DNA of 64,000 nt, taken from contig QFXG01000001.1 of assembly GCA_003402285.1 (NCBI GenBank), positions 174,981 through 238,980 of the forward strand, written 5' to 3'. Source of the stretch: Candidatus Nitrotoga sp. SPKER (GTDB taxonomy: Bacteria > Pseudomonadota > Gammaproteobacteria > Burkholderiales > Gallionellaceae). The notes under the pieces were generated by a model that saw nothing but the letters and a program-made list of their open reading frames with translations, had not been told where the DNA came from and made no database searches. Of the stretch, positions 57,245-64,000 are shown one piece after another. The stretch's first letter is position 1; every line of letters begins with the position of its first letter. A program made the position numbers and the translations under genes.

Positions 57245-58617
57245 ATATGCAAAAAATGACGGAATCTAATCCAAAAATTCTTATAGTCGATGATGATACA
57301 GATCTTTTAGAGCTGCTTTCCATTCGTTTAACGGCCGCTGGATATAAAACGGAAGTGGCGCAAAGCGCCGAAATTGCCCTTAATTACTTGGACGTTTCAC
57401 GCCCACAACTGGTTATTAGCGATATGCAAATGAGCGGCATGGATGGAATGAAACTATTCGAACATATTCACCGCACTATACCCACCTTGCCTGTCATCAT
57501 CTTGACGGCACATGGCACGATACCTGATGCAGTTGCCGCAACACAACAAGGTCTATTTGGCTATCTAACCAAACCTTTCGATAGTAAAGTTTTATTGGCT
57601 CAGGTTGTTCAGGCTCTTAGACTGGTGCCTGGTACTACGCTTCAAACAGAAGAAGCTCAAACACCGTGGCGCAAAGGCATTATTACCCAAAGCGCCATGA
57701 TGGAAGATATCCTCACAAAAGCAGAACTCGTCGCAAAAGGCGATGCAAGCGTGCTGATTTACGGAGAAAGCGGCGCTGGCAAGGAATTGTTTGCCCATGC
57801 CATTCACGATGCATCTAAGCGTCGTGATCGGCCATTTGTAGCCGTCAATTGTGCTGCCATTCCCGAACAATTATTGGAATCAGAATTATTTGGACACGTT
57901 AAAGGCGCGTTTACCGGCGCGGTTCGTGATCACAAAGGCCTATTTCAATTAGCAGAGGGAGGCACACTTCTTCTGGATGAAATTGGCGATATGCCGCTTC
58001 CGCTGCAAGTCAAATTGTTACGAGTTCTTCAAGAGAGGCAAGTACGCCCGGTAGGATCTGCACAGACAATTCCTGTGGATGTACGCATTATTTCTGCTAC
58101 CCACCGGGATCTTCTGGCTGAAATCAGTACAGGCAGCTTTCGCGAAGATCTCTATTACCGACTAAAAGTTGTAGCCCTGACAATCCCCGCATTGTCACAA
58201 CGACGAGAAGATATCCCCCTGTTGGCAAACCATTTTCTCAGCGTCCTTTGCGCAAAATACGATAAAGAGATCAATGGATTTTCTCCTGATGCAATGGAAA
58301 TGCTGGTTCGTGCCTCGTGGCCTGGCAACGTGCGCCAACTAATGAACATTGTCGAACAATGTGTTGTGTTAGGCACTGCCCCTCTCATTTCCCCCGTACT
58401 AATCTACGATGCTATGCAAAAAGAAGAAGAAGGGCTCGTTTCATTCGAAGACGCGCGCAAACATTTTGAAAGAGATTATCTAGTACGTGTGCTAAAAATT
58501 ACAGCAGGTAATGTGACTAAAGCTGCGGGTTTAGCAAAACGTAACCGAACCGAATTCTATAAATTACTTCAAAGACATAAGCTCGACCCCTCCATTTTTA
58601 AACAGTCACAAAATTAA
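57241..58617 (+). CDS. Sigma-54-dependent response regulator, GlrR/QseF-like
   Basis: 458 residues. Receiver domain with DDD (17-19) and phospho-site Asp61 in VISDMQMSG; the AAA+ domain has GESGAGKE and GAFTGA; the C-terminal Fis-type helix-turn-helix is NVTKAAGLAKRNRTEFYKLLQRH. It should drive sigma-54 promoters when phosphorylated by the kinase two genes up. In E. coli, GlrR activates glmY and rpoE; targets here are unknown. It is the second sigma-54 activator in the window, after NtrC. Confidence 0.93.
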   Translation: MNMQKMTESNPKILIVDDDTDLLELLSIRLTAAGYKTEVAQSAEIALNYLDVSRPQLVISDMQMSGMDGMKLFEHIHRTIPTLPVIILTAHGTIPDAVAATQQGLFGYLTKPFDSKVLLAQVVQALRLVPGTTLQTEEAQTPWRKGIITQSAMMEDILTKAELVAKGDASVLIYGESGAGKELFAHAIHDASKRRDRPFVAVNCAAIPEQLLESELFGHVKGAFTGAVRDHKGLFQLAEGGTLLLDEIGDMPLPLQVKLLRVLQERQVRPVGSAQTIPVDVRIISATHRDLLAEISTGSFREDLYYRLKVVALTIPALSQRREDIPLLANHFLSVLCAKYDKEINGFSPDAMEMLVRASWPGNVRQLMNIVEQCVVLGTAPLISPVLIYDAMQKEEEGLVSFEDARKHFERDYLVRVLKITAGNVTKAAGLAKRNRTEFYKLLQRHKLDPSIFKQSQN

Positions 58618-58668
58618 TTATCCAAATGCCCAATACTTCCAATCCTCGCTCGTCGCGAAGGACGGGCA

Positions 58669-58854
58669 CTACTGGGTTGTTATGGACAAGGGGCTTAAGA
58701 ATTTCAACATGGTGTCGCCACGCCTGGCGCATTCGTCTATCACATTGCGCGGCACGCGGTCTTCGTCGCATGTCATTAATGCCATCAAGACTGCCTGACT
58801 GAGGCTGGCAAGTTCTTCATCAGAATAGACTGGAAGCTGAGATAGGTCATTCAT
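58669..58854 (-). CDS. Small hypothetical protein (61 residues)
   Basis: The frame gives MNDLSQLPVYSDEELASLSQ with an end DRVPRNVIDECARRGDTMLK. DRVPRN-IDECARRG is a wording I know from small proteins of related betaproteobacteria, though no function is known to me. It is acidic with no membrane segment. It converges on glrR with a 51-bp gap. Confidence 0.55.
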   Translation of the reverse strand: MNDLSQLPVYSDEELASLSQAVLMALMTCDEDRVPRNVIDECARRGDTMLKFLSPLSITTQ

Positions 58855-59117
58855 GGCATTTTCCGCTTAGTTTTTAAATGCGCGTCTTGTTATTCCGTAC
58901 GTAGAATGAAATATATGCTGTGTATTTTTCTGGAATCCCATTTGCGCGGGAAGACGGACTTAAACGATCGGCGACTCCCTTTTAGTAGTTTTACCCGCAC
59001 AGATACAGTAGAAAATCTTGTAAGTCAAACTGCGGAACTTGGTTGATGGGCCGGCCAATATTTTGCCTATGAAGCTTGGGGAATGATTGAAGACAGTTAA
59101 AACTCTGTGTCAGATTT

Positions 59118-59618
59118 TTATTCGTTATTTTTACTTACGCGTATCCATTGCTCAATTTTGGCATAGTCCAACTTGCCGCTTATCCCTAAGACATGTCCTC
59201 GCGCGTCGTAAAAATAGGTGCGTGGCAACTCTCCGTACCATTGCGTATCCACTTCATAACGCAAGCGCTCAGCGAAATTATCGGCAAAAACCCAGGATTC
59301 AGCTTTTTTCAGAGGGTATTTCTGTAGCGTGCGCGCAATTTCCTTGATTTGTTCCGGGGTGTCGGTTGAGATCAGTATCAAATCAAGGTCAGGGTATTTT
59401 TTCGATAACTTGCCGAACAACACCATATCGTCGAGGCAATATGTGCAGTCGAGAGACCATAAGCTGACAATGAAAGGTTTACCCGCACGGGCTGAAATAA
59501 TTTCAGGATAACTGCCGCGCACAAAATGTTTAGTTATTTGTGCAGCCGAGGAACAAACAGAACTTAAGCACAACAATAAACCGAGCAGACATTGAGCAAT
59601 TGTGCTGCCGGATTTCAT
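59118..59618 (-). CDS. TlpA-like thioredoxin-fold protein
   Basis: 166 residues with a signal peptide (ending SSAA). The thioredoxin fold has redox Cys-x2-Cys in SLWSLDCTYCLDDMVLFGKL and a cis-Pro region ELPRTYFYDARGHVLG. Likely a periplasmic disulfide or metal-chaperone-type protein. It overlaps the BNR-repeat gene by four bases (ATGA), so the pair is translated together. Confidence 0.87.
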   Translation of the reverse strand: MKSGSTIAQCLLGLLLCLSSVCSSAAQITKHFVRGSYPEIISARAGKPFIVSLWSLDCTYCLDDMVLFGKLSKKYPDLDLILISTDTPEQIKEIARTLQKYPLKKAESWVFADNFAERLRYEVDTQWYGELPRTYFYDARGHVLGISGKLDYAKIEQWIRVSKNNE

Positions 59619-60898
59619 TGTGCTGTCTCAGATAAATTAATCAGTCGGTAGCCTTCTTTGTCGGTATTCCAGGAAAGATAATTTTTATTGCCATCACTGA
59701 TCAGAAATGGGTAATCTGAAGTATCCGTGGTAGACGTAATTTTTTTAGGAACCGACCAAAGATTACCTCCATCAGTGGAATACATCAGGTAGATGCCCGT
59801 AGCCATGCCATCAAATTCTTTCCAGGTAATAAAAACGCGTTGGCCCAGACTCAAAACATGGGGGTGTGAGACTTGAGCCTGAAAGTTTCCAAAATTTAAT
59901 GGTGGGGAAAAATGCTTGCCTTGATCGGAAGAGTGAGAATAGAACAGCCCGTGCTGTTCCGGCGAGTTACTGAACCAAGCGAAATGATAGTTACCGTCGT
60001 TAGCAATGGATATTGCTGGGCCATGGTGAGGGCAGGCATCCACTTCCCAGTTTTCATAACTTAGGCGGATAGGTTGTGACTTGCCATCCAGCCGCATCAT
60101 GGCATGGTCGCGTATGTTTTTACCGAAAATATGCCGCCACACGATAATCGGGATGCCATCCTTATCCATTGCCATCCCCACACGGCAGCATTCGCAGGAA
60201 TGATCGGCGGCTTTGATGTTGGTATGGAAAGTTTTACCTTCATCATCAGAAATGGCGTAATAAACCGCTAGCCCACTGTATTTCTCACCATTCTTTGTGG
60301 CAATTGATATATCGCGCTTGTCCAGCCAGGCAATGTAAATCTGACCGCGCTCATTTACACCCATTGCATCGAAACTATGGGTTATCGGATCCAGATTTTT
60401 ATTGACCGTAATGGGTGCGGAAAAACTCTTTCCTCCATCTACCGAACGGCTGAAACGAATATTGCCGGCAAAAGGTGTCTCAAGATTCCGCGTGTAAGAA
60501 ATGTAGATGTTGCCATTACTTCCTACCATAATTTTTGGACGGTTCTCACCTACCGCGGCCACTAACTCAGATTCTGGATTAACCAAAACTGGCGTGCTGA
60601 AGGTTTTTCCCTGATTGTCAGACTGGCTCACCATCACATGACCATCTTTCACGGATGCCTGCCACAGCTTGCCGCTGGCATCAAAGGTGGCGGTAACCGC
60701 AAGCGGCTGGCGGGCAAGTGCGGTTTTCCATATCTTCACCATATCTTGGGGATTCGCAGAGCCATGACCTGAATGGTCTGCAGCCATGCACATCCCATTG
60801 ATCGCCAAACAGAAAATCAATCCGATCCAGCGATAATGGCCAAACAGCCACGCACTGAGCCGCTGGCGCCAAAGTTTCCCTCTAATTGCATTATTCAT
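59615..60898 (-). CDS. BNR-repeat (sialidase-like) exported protein with CECC motif
   Basis: I start at ATG 60898 (MNNAIRGKLWRQ), avoiding eleven poorly placed upstream codons; 427 residues. A membrane or signal segment (about 20-40, ending CMA) precedes a six-bladed-propeller-like body with at least five Asp-box repeats: SDNQGKTF, SVDGGKSF, SDDEGKTF, SSDQGKHF and STDGGNLW. Extra features not expected of a sialidase are AADHSGHG near the mature start, HSCECCRVG and ACPHHGP. The His/Cys pattern suggests metal binding, perhaps copper (inference). It is coupled to the TlpA-like gene and next to a TonB receptor. Confidence 0.8.
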   Translation of the reverse strand: MNNAIRGKLWRQRLSAWLFGHYRWIGLIFCLAINGMCMAADHSGHGSANPQDMVKIWKTALARQPLAVTATFDASGKLWQASVKDGHVMVSQSDNQGKTFSTPVLVNPESELVAAVGENRPKIMVGSNGNIYISYTRNLETPFAGNIRFSRSVDGGKSFSAPITVNKNLDPITHSFDAMGVNERGQIYIAWLDKRDISIATKNGEKYSGLAVYYAISDDEGKTFHTNIKAADHSCECCRVGMAMDKDGIPIIVWRHIFGKNIRDHAMMRLDGKSQPIRLSYENWEVDACPHHGPAISIANDGNYHFAWFSNSPEQHGLFYSHSSDQGKHFSPPLNFGNFQAQVSHPHVLSLGQRVFITWKEFDGMATGIYLMYSTDGGNLWSVPKKITSTTDTSDYPFLISDGNKNYLSWNTDKEGYRLINLSETAQ

Positions 60899-61239
60899 GT
60901 TGCAAGCCACGGATCTGGCAACACATAACAATTGTTACCCTATGGAACGTAACCCAAAATAAAATTTTCATGAAGGTTTTCCTAGAATTTATATTGCAAA
61001 TTGGCAAAAAATATACGTTGCGGAAGTGGATGAAAAAGAGTGCATATGTAGTTATTAATATTATCGATCCCTATTGTTGCGTTCTAACTTTTGTTTACTT
61101 TATAGTTTGTATGAACATCGATGACGACGAAGCTGTCAAACGATCGATAAATATTAGAAGTGTTGTCAGTATTATTCATTCTTATCCATTATTGACAACC
61201 AACCTCAGCATATTAGCTTATGCAATTAAGCACTAGACA
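60899..61239. other. Intergenic region before the BNR gene
   Basis: 341 bp, A+T-rich, between the end of a TonB receptor gene and the start of the BNR gene. No convincing promoter, terminator or gene is seen. Confidence 0.4.
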
Positions 61240-63306
61240 TTAAAATCGCCATTGCGCCCCGGTATAGACTGAACGACCATCACCAGGCAGAAATAGAGCG
61301 CCATCAGCACCGCCTTGATTAAGTACCACGCTGGTGGTGGCTACATATTTACGGTCAGCAAGATTGCGCCCTTCCAGGAACCAGGAAAGTCGCTTGGTCA
61401 GTTGTTGGCCCATCTTTAAACCAAAAATGGTATAGCCATCCGCATAAACGGTCTCTGCAAAATCGACCGCATATCGATGCGGTGAAGTTTCAATAGTGGG
61501 ACCGATATAGAAGCCACCTGAGCGATACTTCAACTCACCGCGCAGCAAGGTTCTGGGAATACCTGGCAGACGGCGATTGCCATAGGTGCGATCATCATCA
61601 AAGCGAAATTCGTTGATCAGTAGATTTTGGCGCCATTCCAGATTGAAAGGTAGGCGTGCTGTCAGCCCCATTTCAAGGCCAGCATGTATTGTTTTAGAGG
61701 CATTGGTAGTTTGTGCCGCCGGAATTGGATTATTACCACCCGCAAAGACAGCAATCTGCAATAACTCATTGCTCAATCGTGCATGATAAGCGGAGATGTC
61801 CCAATCAATATCTTTACTGTTACCACGTGTACCGATTTCAAAAGTAGTACCACTCTGAGCTTTAACAATGTTGGGTTTTAAACCTCCCGCCAGTTCGCCA
61901 AATGAAGGGGGCTCGAAACTGCGCGAGAGATTTGCATAAGATTGCACATTAGGAAGATGGTTATACAAGAGTCCAATTTTAGGGCTGGTTTGAGTATAGT
62001 TTGCAATGAAACTTTCATTTTGAGCGGGTGTATCGAAAAATTTGTCAATATATTCTCGTTTGGACTTGGTATATTGCAGGCCAGTAATCAAGGCGAGTTT
62101 GGGCAATACAAATAAGCGGTTCTCAGCATAGAACCCCATATTGGTAGCAATCTGATCAGATTTGTTGGTACGGACACCCCGGTTACCTTTATCGTTTACC
62201 CAGCGATCCTCCTGTGTAACACCCCGGGTAGGGGTAAAACCAAGCACAAATTCGTTCTTATAACCAAATAGTTGACTATCGTTTACCAGGCGCACTTCTA
62301 GGCCATAATCATGATTATCCTGATCCAGCACTTGAAAAATAGGGTGAAATAGGTTTTTTTCAGAGTAGAAAGTGCCAATTTCCAGGCGGGTATTGTCCAT
62401 ACGTAATGTGGTTTTATTGGCCACGCGCAATAATTCAATATCACGCCGTTGTTGCAGGGTAACAGGACTTAAAAAAGCCCGGCTTGGATCAAGCTTCAGC
62501 TGAGCTTTAGTCAAATTACCTGGCAATTCAGAGTCACTATTTGCGTAACCAAGATAAAAACGGGTTTCTAAATCAGGGTTGAATCGATAGCCAATATTCG
62601 CATTTGTCCGTTTTGCATTTTGTTTAGCAAAATCCCTGTAACCATCTTGGCTGAAAGTGCTTGCATTGACGAAATAATCCAGGTCACCGACAACACCACC
62701 GGTGGCAACACCAAGGCGTTTATAGTCAAAACTGCCAATTTCTGCACGCGTTTCAAATCTTGGTGCATCGTAACCTGTAGGCGACACGAAATTGATTGCA
62801 CCGCCTAGAGTAGTCGCTCCATAACGAAGTGCATTGGCTCCGCGGTAAACTTCTATATAGCGAGTGGACAACGGTTCGATTGCCTGAAAATCAAAACTGC
62901 CATCAGCTTGATTAACTGGGATGCCGTCTTGCATCAGCTTGATACCACGGCCATGAAATGTACGCTGCAGTCCTGACCCCCTTATAGATAGGCGTGTCTC
63001 TTCAGCTCCAAATCGAGACTGAGCAAATACACCTGTGGCAAGTCCTAAAGTATCGGCAAAATTTGATACTCGACCTTCGCGAACTTTTTCGGCATCAACA
63101 ATAGTCACCCCACCAGCGGTTTGATTAATTTCGTCGGTAGCTCGCTTGATATCTGGCTGAGTCAATGATGCACCAAGCTTGTCACGCTCACCTGTTACAT
63201 TGACTACAGGTAAAGTCGGTTCAACATCTATTATATGATCTGCATACGCGAAGCAGGGTAGCGCAGCCAAGATTAATAAATACTGTGATTTGTAGCCAGA
63301 CCTCAT
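61240..63306 (-). CDS. TonB-dependent receptor
   Basis: 688 residues with a signal peptide ending AYA. The TonB box region LPVVNVTGER is followed by a plug with AGGVTIVDAEKV, FADTLGLATGVFAQSR, TRLSIRGSGLQRTFHGRGIKLMQDGIPVNQADGSFDFQAIEPLSTRYIEVYRGANALRYGATTLGGAINFVS. A beta barrel ends in VYTGAQWRF. The plug wording is common in FecA-like receptors without an STN domain. Substrate unknown; neighbours suggest a metal. GAGGG seven bases before the ATG supports the start. A response-regulator-like repeat lies about 150 bp upstream. Confidence 0.92.
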   Translation of the reverse strand: MRSGYKSQYLLILAALPCFAYADHIIDVEPTLPVVNVTGERDKLGASLTQPDIKRATDEINQTAGGVTIVDAEKVREGRVSNFADTLGLATGVFAQSRFGAEETRLSIRGSGLQRTFHGRGIKLMQDGIPVNQADGSFDFQAIEPLSTRYIEVYRGANALRYGATTLGGAINFVSPTGYDAPRFETRAEIGSFDYKRLGVATGGVVGDLDYFVNASTFSQDGYRDFAKQNAKRTNANIGYRFNPDLETRFYLGYANSDSELPGNLTKAQLKLDPSRAFLSPVTLQQRRDIELLRVANKTTLRMDNTRLEIGTFYSEKNLFHPIFQVLDQDNHDYGLEVRLVNDSQLFGYKNEFVLGFTPTRGVTQEDRWVNDKGNRGVRTNKSDQIATNMGFYAENRLFVLPKLALITGLQYTKSKREYIDKFFDTPAQNESFIANYTQTSPKIGLLYNHLPNVQSYANLSRSFEPPSFGELAGGLKPNIVKAQSGTTFEIGTRGNSKDIDWDISAYHARLSNELLQIAVFAGGNNPIPAAQTTNASKTIHAGLEMGLTARLPFNLEWRQNLLINEFRFDDDRTYGNRRLPGIPRTLLRGELKYRSGGFYIGPTIETSPHRYAVDFAETVYADGYTIFGLKMGQQLTKRLSWFLEGRNLADRKYVATTSVVLNQGGADGALFLPGDGRSVYTGAQWRF

Positions 63307-63455
63307 AAATTATCCCTCTAAATTTTGCTAGCAAAACCCACGCCGTAGCACTGAGTTTTACACGGTACACTCAACATAAATCCACAGAATCACTAATCAC
63401 AGTTACATCAGTTGCTAACCGACTAACCCGCTCACCAATAATATTGGAGCGCGAT

Positions 63456-63472
63456 GTTAACTTAATGTTAAG
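63456..63472. promoter_or_regulatory. Direct repeat like a two-component regulator site
   Basis: GTTAAC-TTAAT-GTTAAG holds two GTTAA words 11 bp apart. That spacing is typical for sites of OmpR/PhoB-family regulators. It lies about 150 bp upstream of the TonB receptor start at 63306. No such regulator gene is in the window. Confidence 0.4.
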
Positions 63473-63492
63473 ACTGGGGGAATGTGACAAAT

Positions 63493-63516
63493 TGTCGCAC
63501 CCTGTTGGATGCGACA
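63493..63516 (-). terminator. Hairpin after the ZnuD-like gene
   Basis: TGTCGCACCC (63493-63502) pairs with GGATGCGACA (63507-63516), ten base pairs with one G-T wobble and a four-base loop. It stands about 42 bp after the stop codon at 63559. The T-run that follows on the minus strand (AATTTGT) is short. Confidence 0.5.
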
Positions 63517-63558
63517 TCATCATGTTCATGCTGTCGAATGAATCTTGTTATAGGAAAT

Positions 63559-64000
63559 CTAGAAATTGGCACGTACGCCAATAAGAAAGCCACGCCCCGG
63601 CAACGGGGCGAGTTCCTTCAGGAACGAGGTATGCGCTCGTGCTTCCTGGTTGAAAAGGTTATTACCTTTGATATAGGCATCCCAGTTGACGGTGGATGTC
63701 TTAAAGCGGTAGTTCAACATGGTGTTGGTCAGCGTATAGCTGCTGGTTGGCAGTTCGTTCGCTGCGACTCGATCCTGCTTGAAAGAATGTAAAACATCGA
63801 GCCTCGCACTGAATTTACCAAGCTGGTAATCAAGGCCTGCGCCTAAACGCATGGGGGTAATGCGTGGCAATGATTCGCCCGTGTCGCTATTTTTCGCCCG
63901 CACATAATCGCCACGCAGGTTGAAATCGAGATTACCTGTTTTCTCATATACCCGGAATTTTCCTTCCGTCTCAAAACCATAAAACTCAGCCTTTACCGCG
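63559..64000 (-). CDS. TonB-dependent receptor, ZnuD-like (5' end off the window)
   Basis: The frame is open to the right edge, about 146 C-terminal residues seen. Barrel strands include AEFYGFETEGKFRVYE, LDFNLRGDYVRAK and LPRITPMRLGAGLDYQ, then a late NLFNQEARAHTSFLKELAPLPGRGFLIGVRANF with the final Phe. NLFNQEAR-HTSFLK-APLPGR resembles the end of ZnuD-type zinc receptors of Neisseria. So zinc or a zinc-bound ligand is likely, but the plug is not visible. The nearest downstream gene is another TonB receptor. Confidence 0.8.
   Translation of the reverse strand, partial: AVKAEFYGFETEGKFRVYEKTGNLDFNLRGDYVRAKNSDTGESLPRITPMRLGAGLDYQLGKFSARLDVLHSFKQDRVAANELPTSSYTLTNTMLNYRFKTSTVNWDAYIKGNNLFNQEARAHTSFLKELAPLPGRGFLIGVRANF

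Noticed and set aside
60886..61236. Plus-strand frame of 116 codons in the gap before the BNR gene
   Set aside because: No ribosome site, A+T-driven composition, and overlap with the BNR gene start. No known motif.

Overview
The window reads as a chromosome segment of a motile, Gram-negative betaproteobacterium. The flg gene order, a TlpA/TonB/PEP-CTERM repertoire, NirBD with NtrBC, and a QseE-QseG-QseF-type operon fit the Nitrosomonadales/Gallionellaceae-Nitrotoga range. That placement is by gene content only; there is no rRNA or marker gene to prove it. I saw no tRNA, rRNA, CRISPR array or prophage.

Region by region. (1) 1-11.7 kb, minus strand: a methyl-accepting chemotaxis protein cut by the left edge, then flgBCDEFGHIJKL. 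Sigma-28 (FliA) promoters lie in front of the chemoreceptor gene and in front of flgKL, so the late genes have their own switch. (2) 11.9-13.1 kb: an MFS transporter on the plus strand. (3) 13.1-20.1 kb, minus strand: a nitrogen block cobA-nirB-nirD-nirC-like followed by ntrB-ntrC. A GG-N10-GC sigma-54 promoter and an NtrC-type site lie upstream of cobA. (4) 20.5-27.0 kb: iron uptake, with a Fiu/PiuA-like TonB receptor, a PiuC-like hydroxylase, a PepSY-type membrane protein, and a second TonB receptor carrying an STN signalling domain. (5) 27.0-31 kb: a low-density stretch with decayed coding material, a DUF4198 protein, an intact IS1595-family element inserted just upstream of that gene, and a DUF2325 gene behind a paired Fur-box promoter. 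(6) 31-41.2 kb: a PEP-CTERM protein and a complete MdtABC-like RND efflux operon with its outer-membrane factor. (7) 41.5-43.8 kb: a second, nearly identical copy of the PepSY gene between two ~91-bp MITE-like direct repeats, next to a decayed third paralogue, a small ORF, a PRC-barrel protein and a CsbD protein. (8) 44.2-49.9 kb: an AsnB-like amidotransferase, an MBOAT acyltransferase, an SGNH-like protein and a stand-alone ClpA N-domain protein. (9) 50.3-58.9 kb: a DsrC-like protein lacking the terminal cysteine, trxB-smr-PQQ dehydrogenase, mltB with a coupled 18-codon leader, and a glrK-qseG-glrR-type operon. (10) 59.1-64.0 kb: TlpA-like, BNR-repeat and TonB-receptor genes, then a ZnuD-like receptor cut by the right edge.

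The parts fit together as motility, nitrogen assimilation under NtrC/sigma-54, iron and metal acquisition partly under Fur, and envelope maintenance. The most unusual signals are the repeat-flanked PepSY duplication with its decayed relative, the orphan ClpA N-domain protein, the DsrC variant, and the AsnB/MBOAT/SGNH group.
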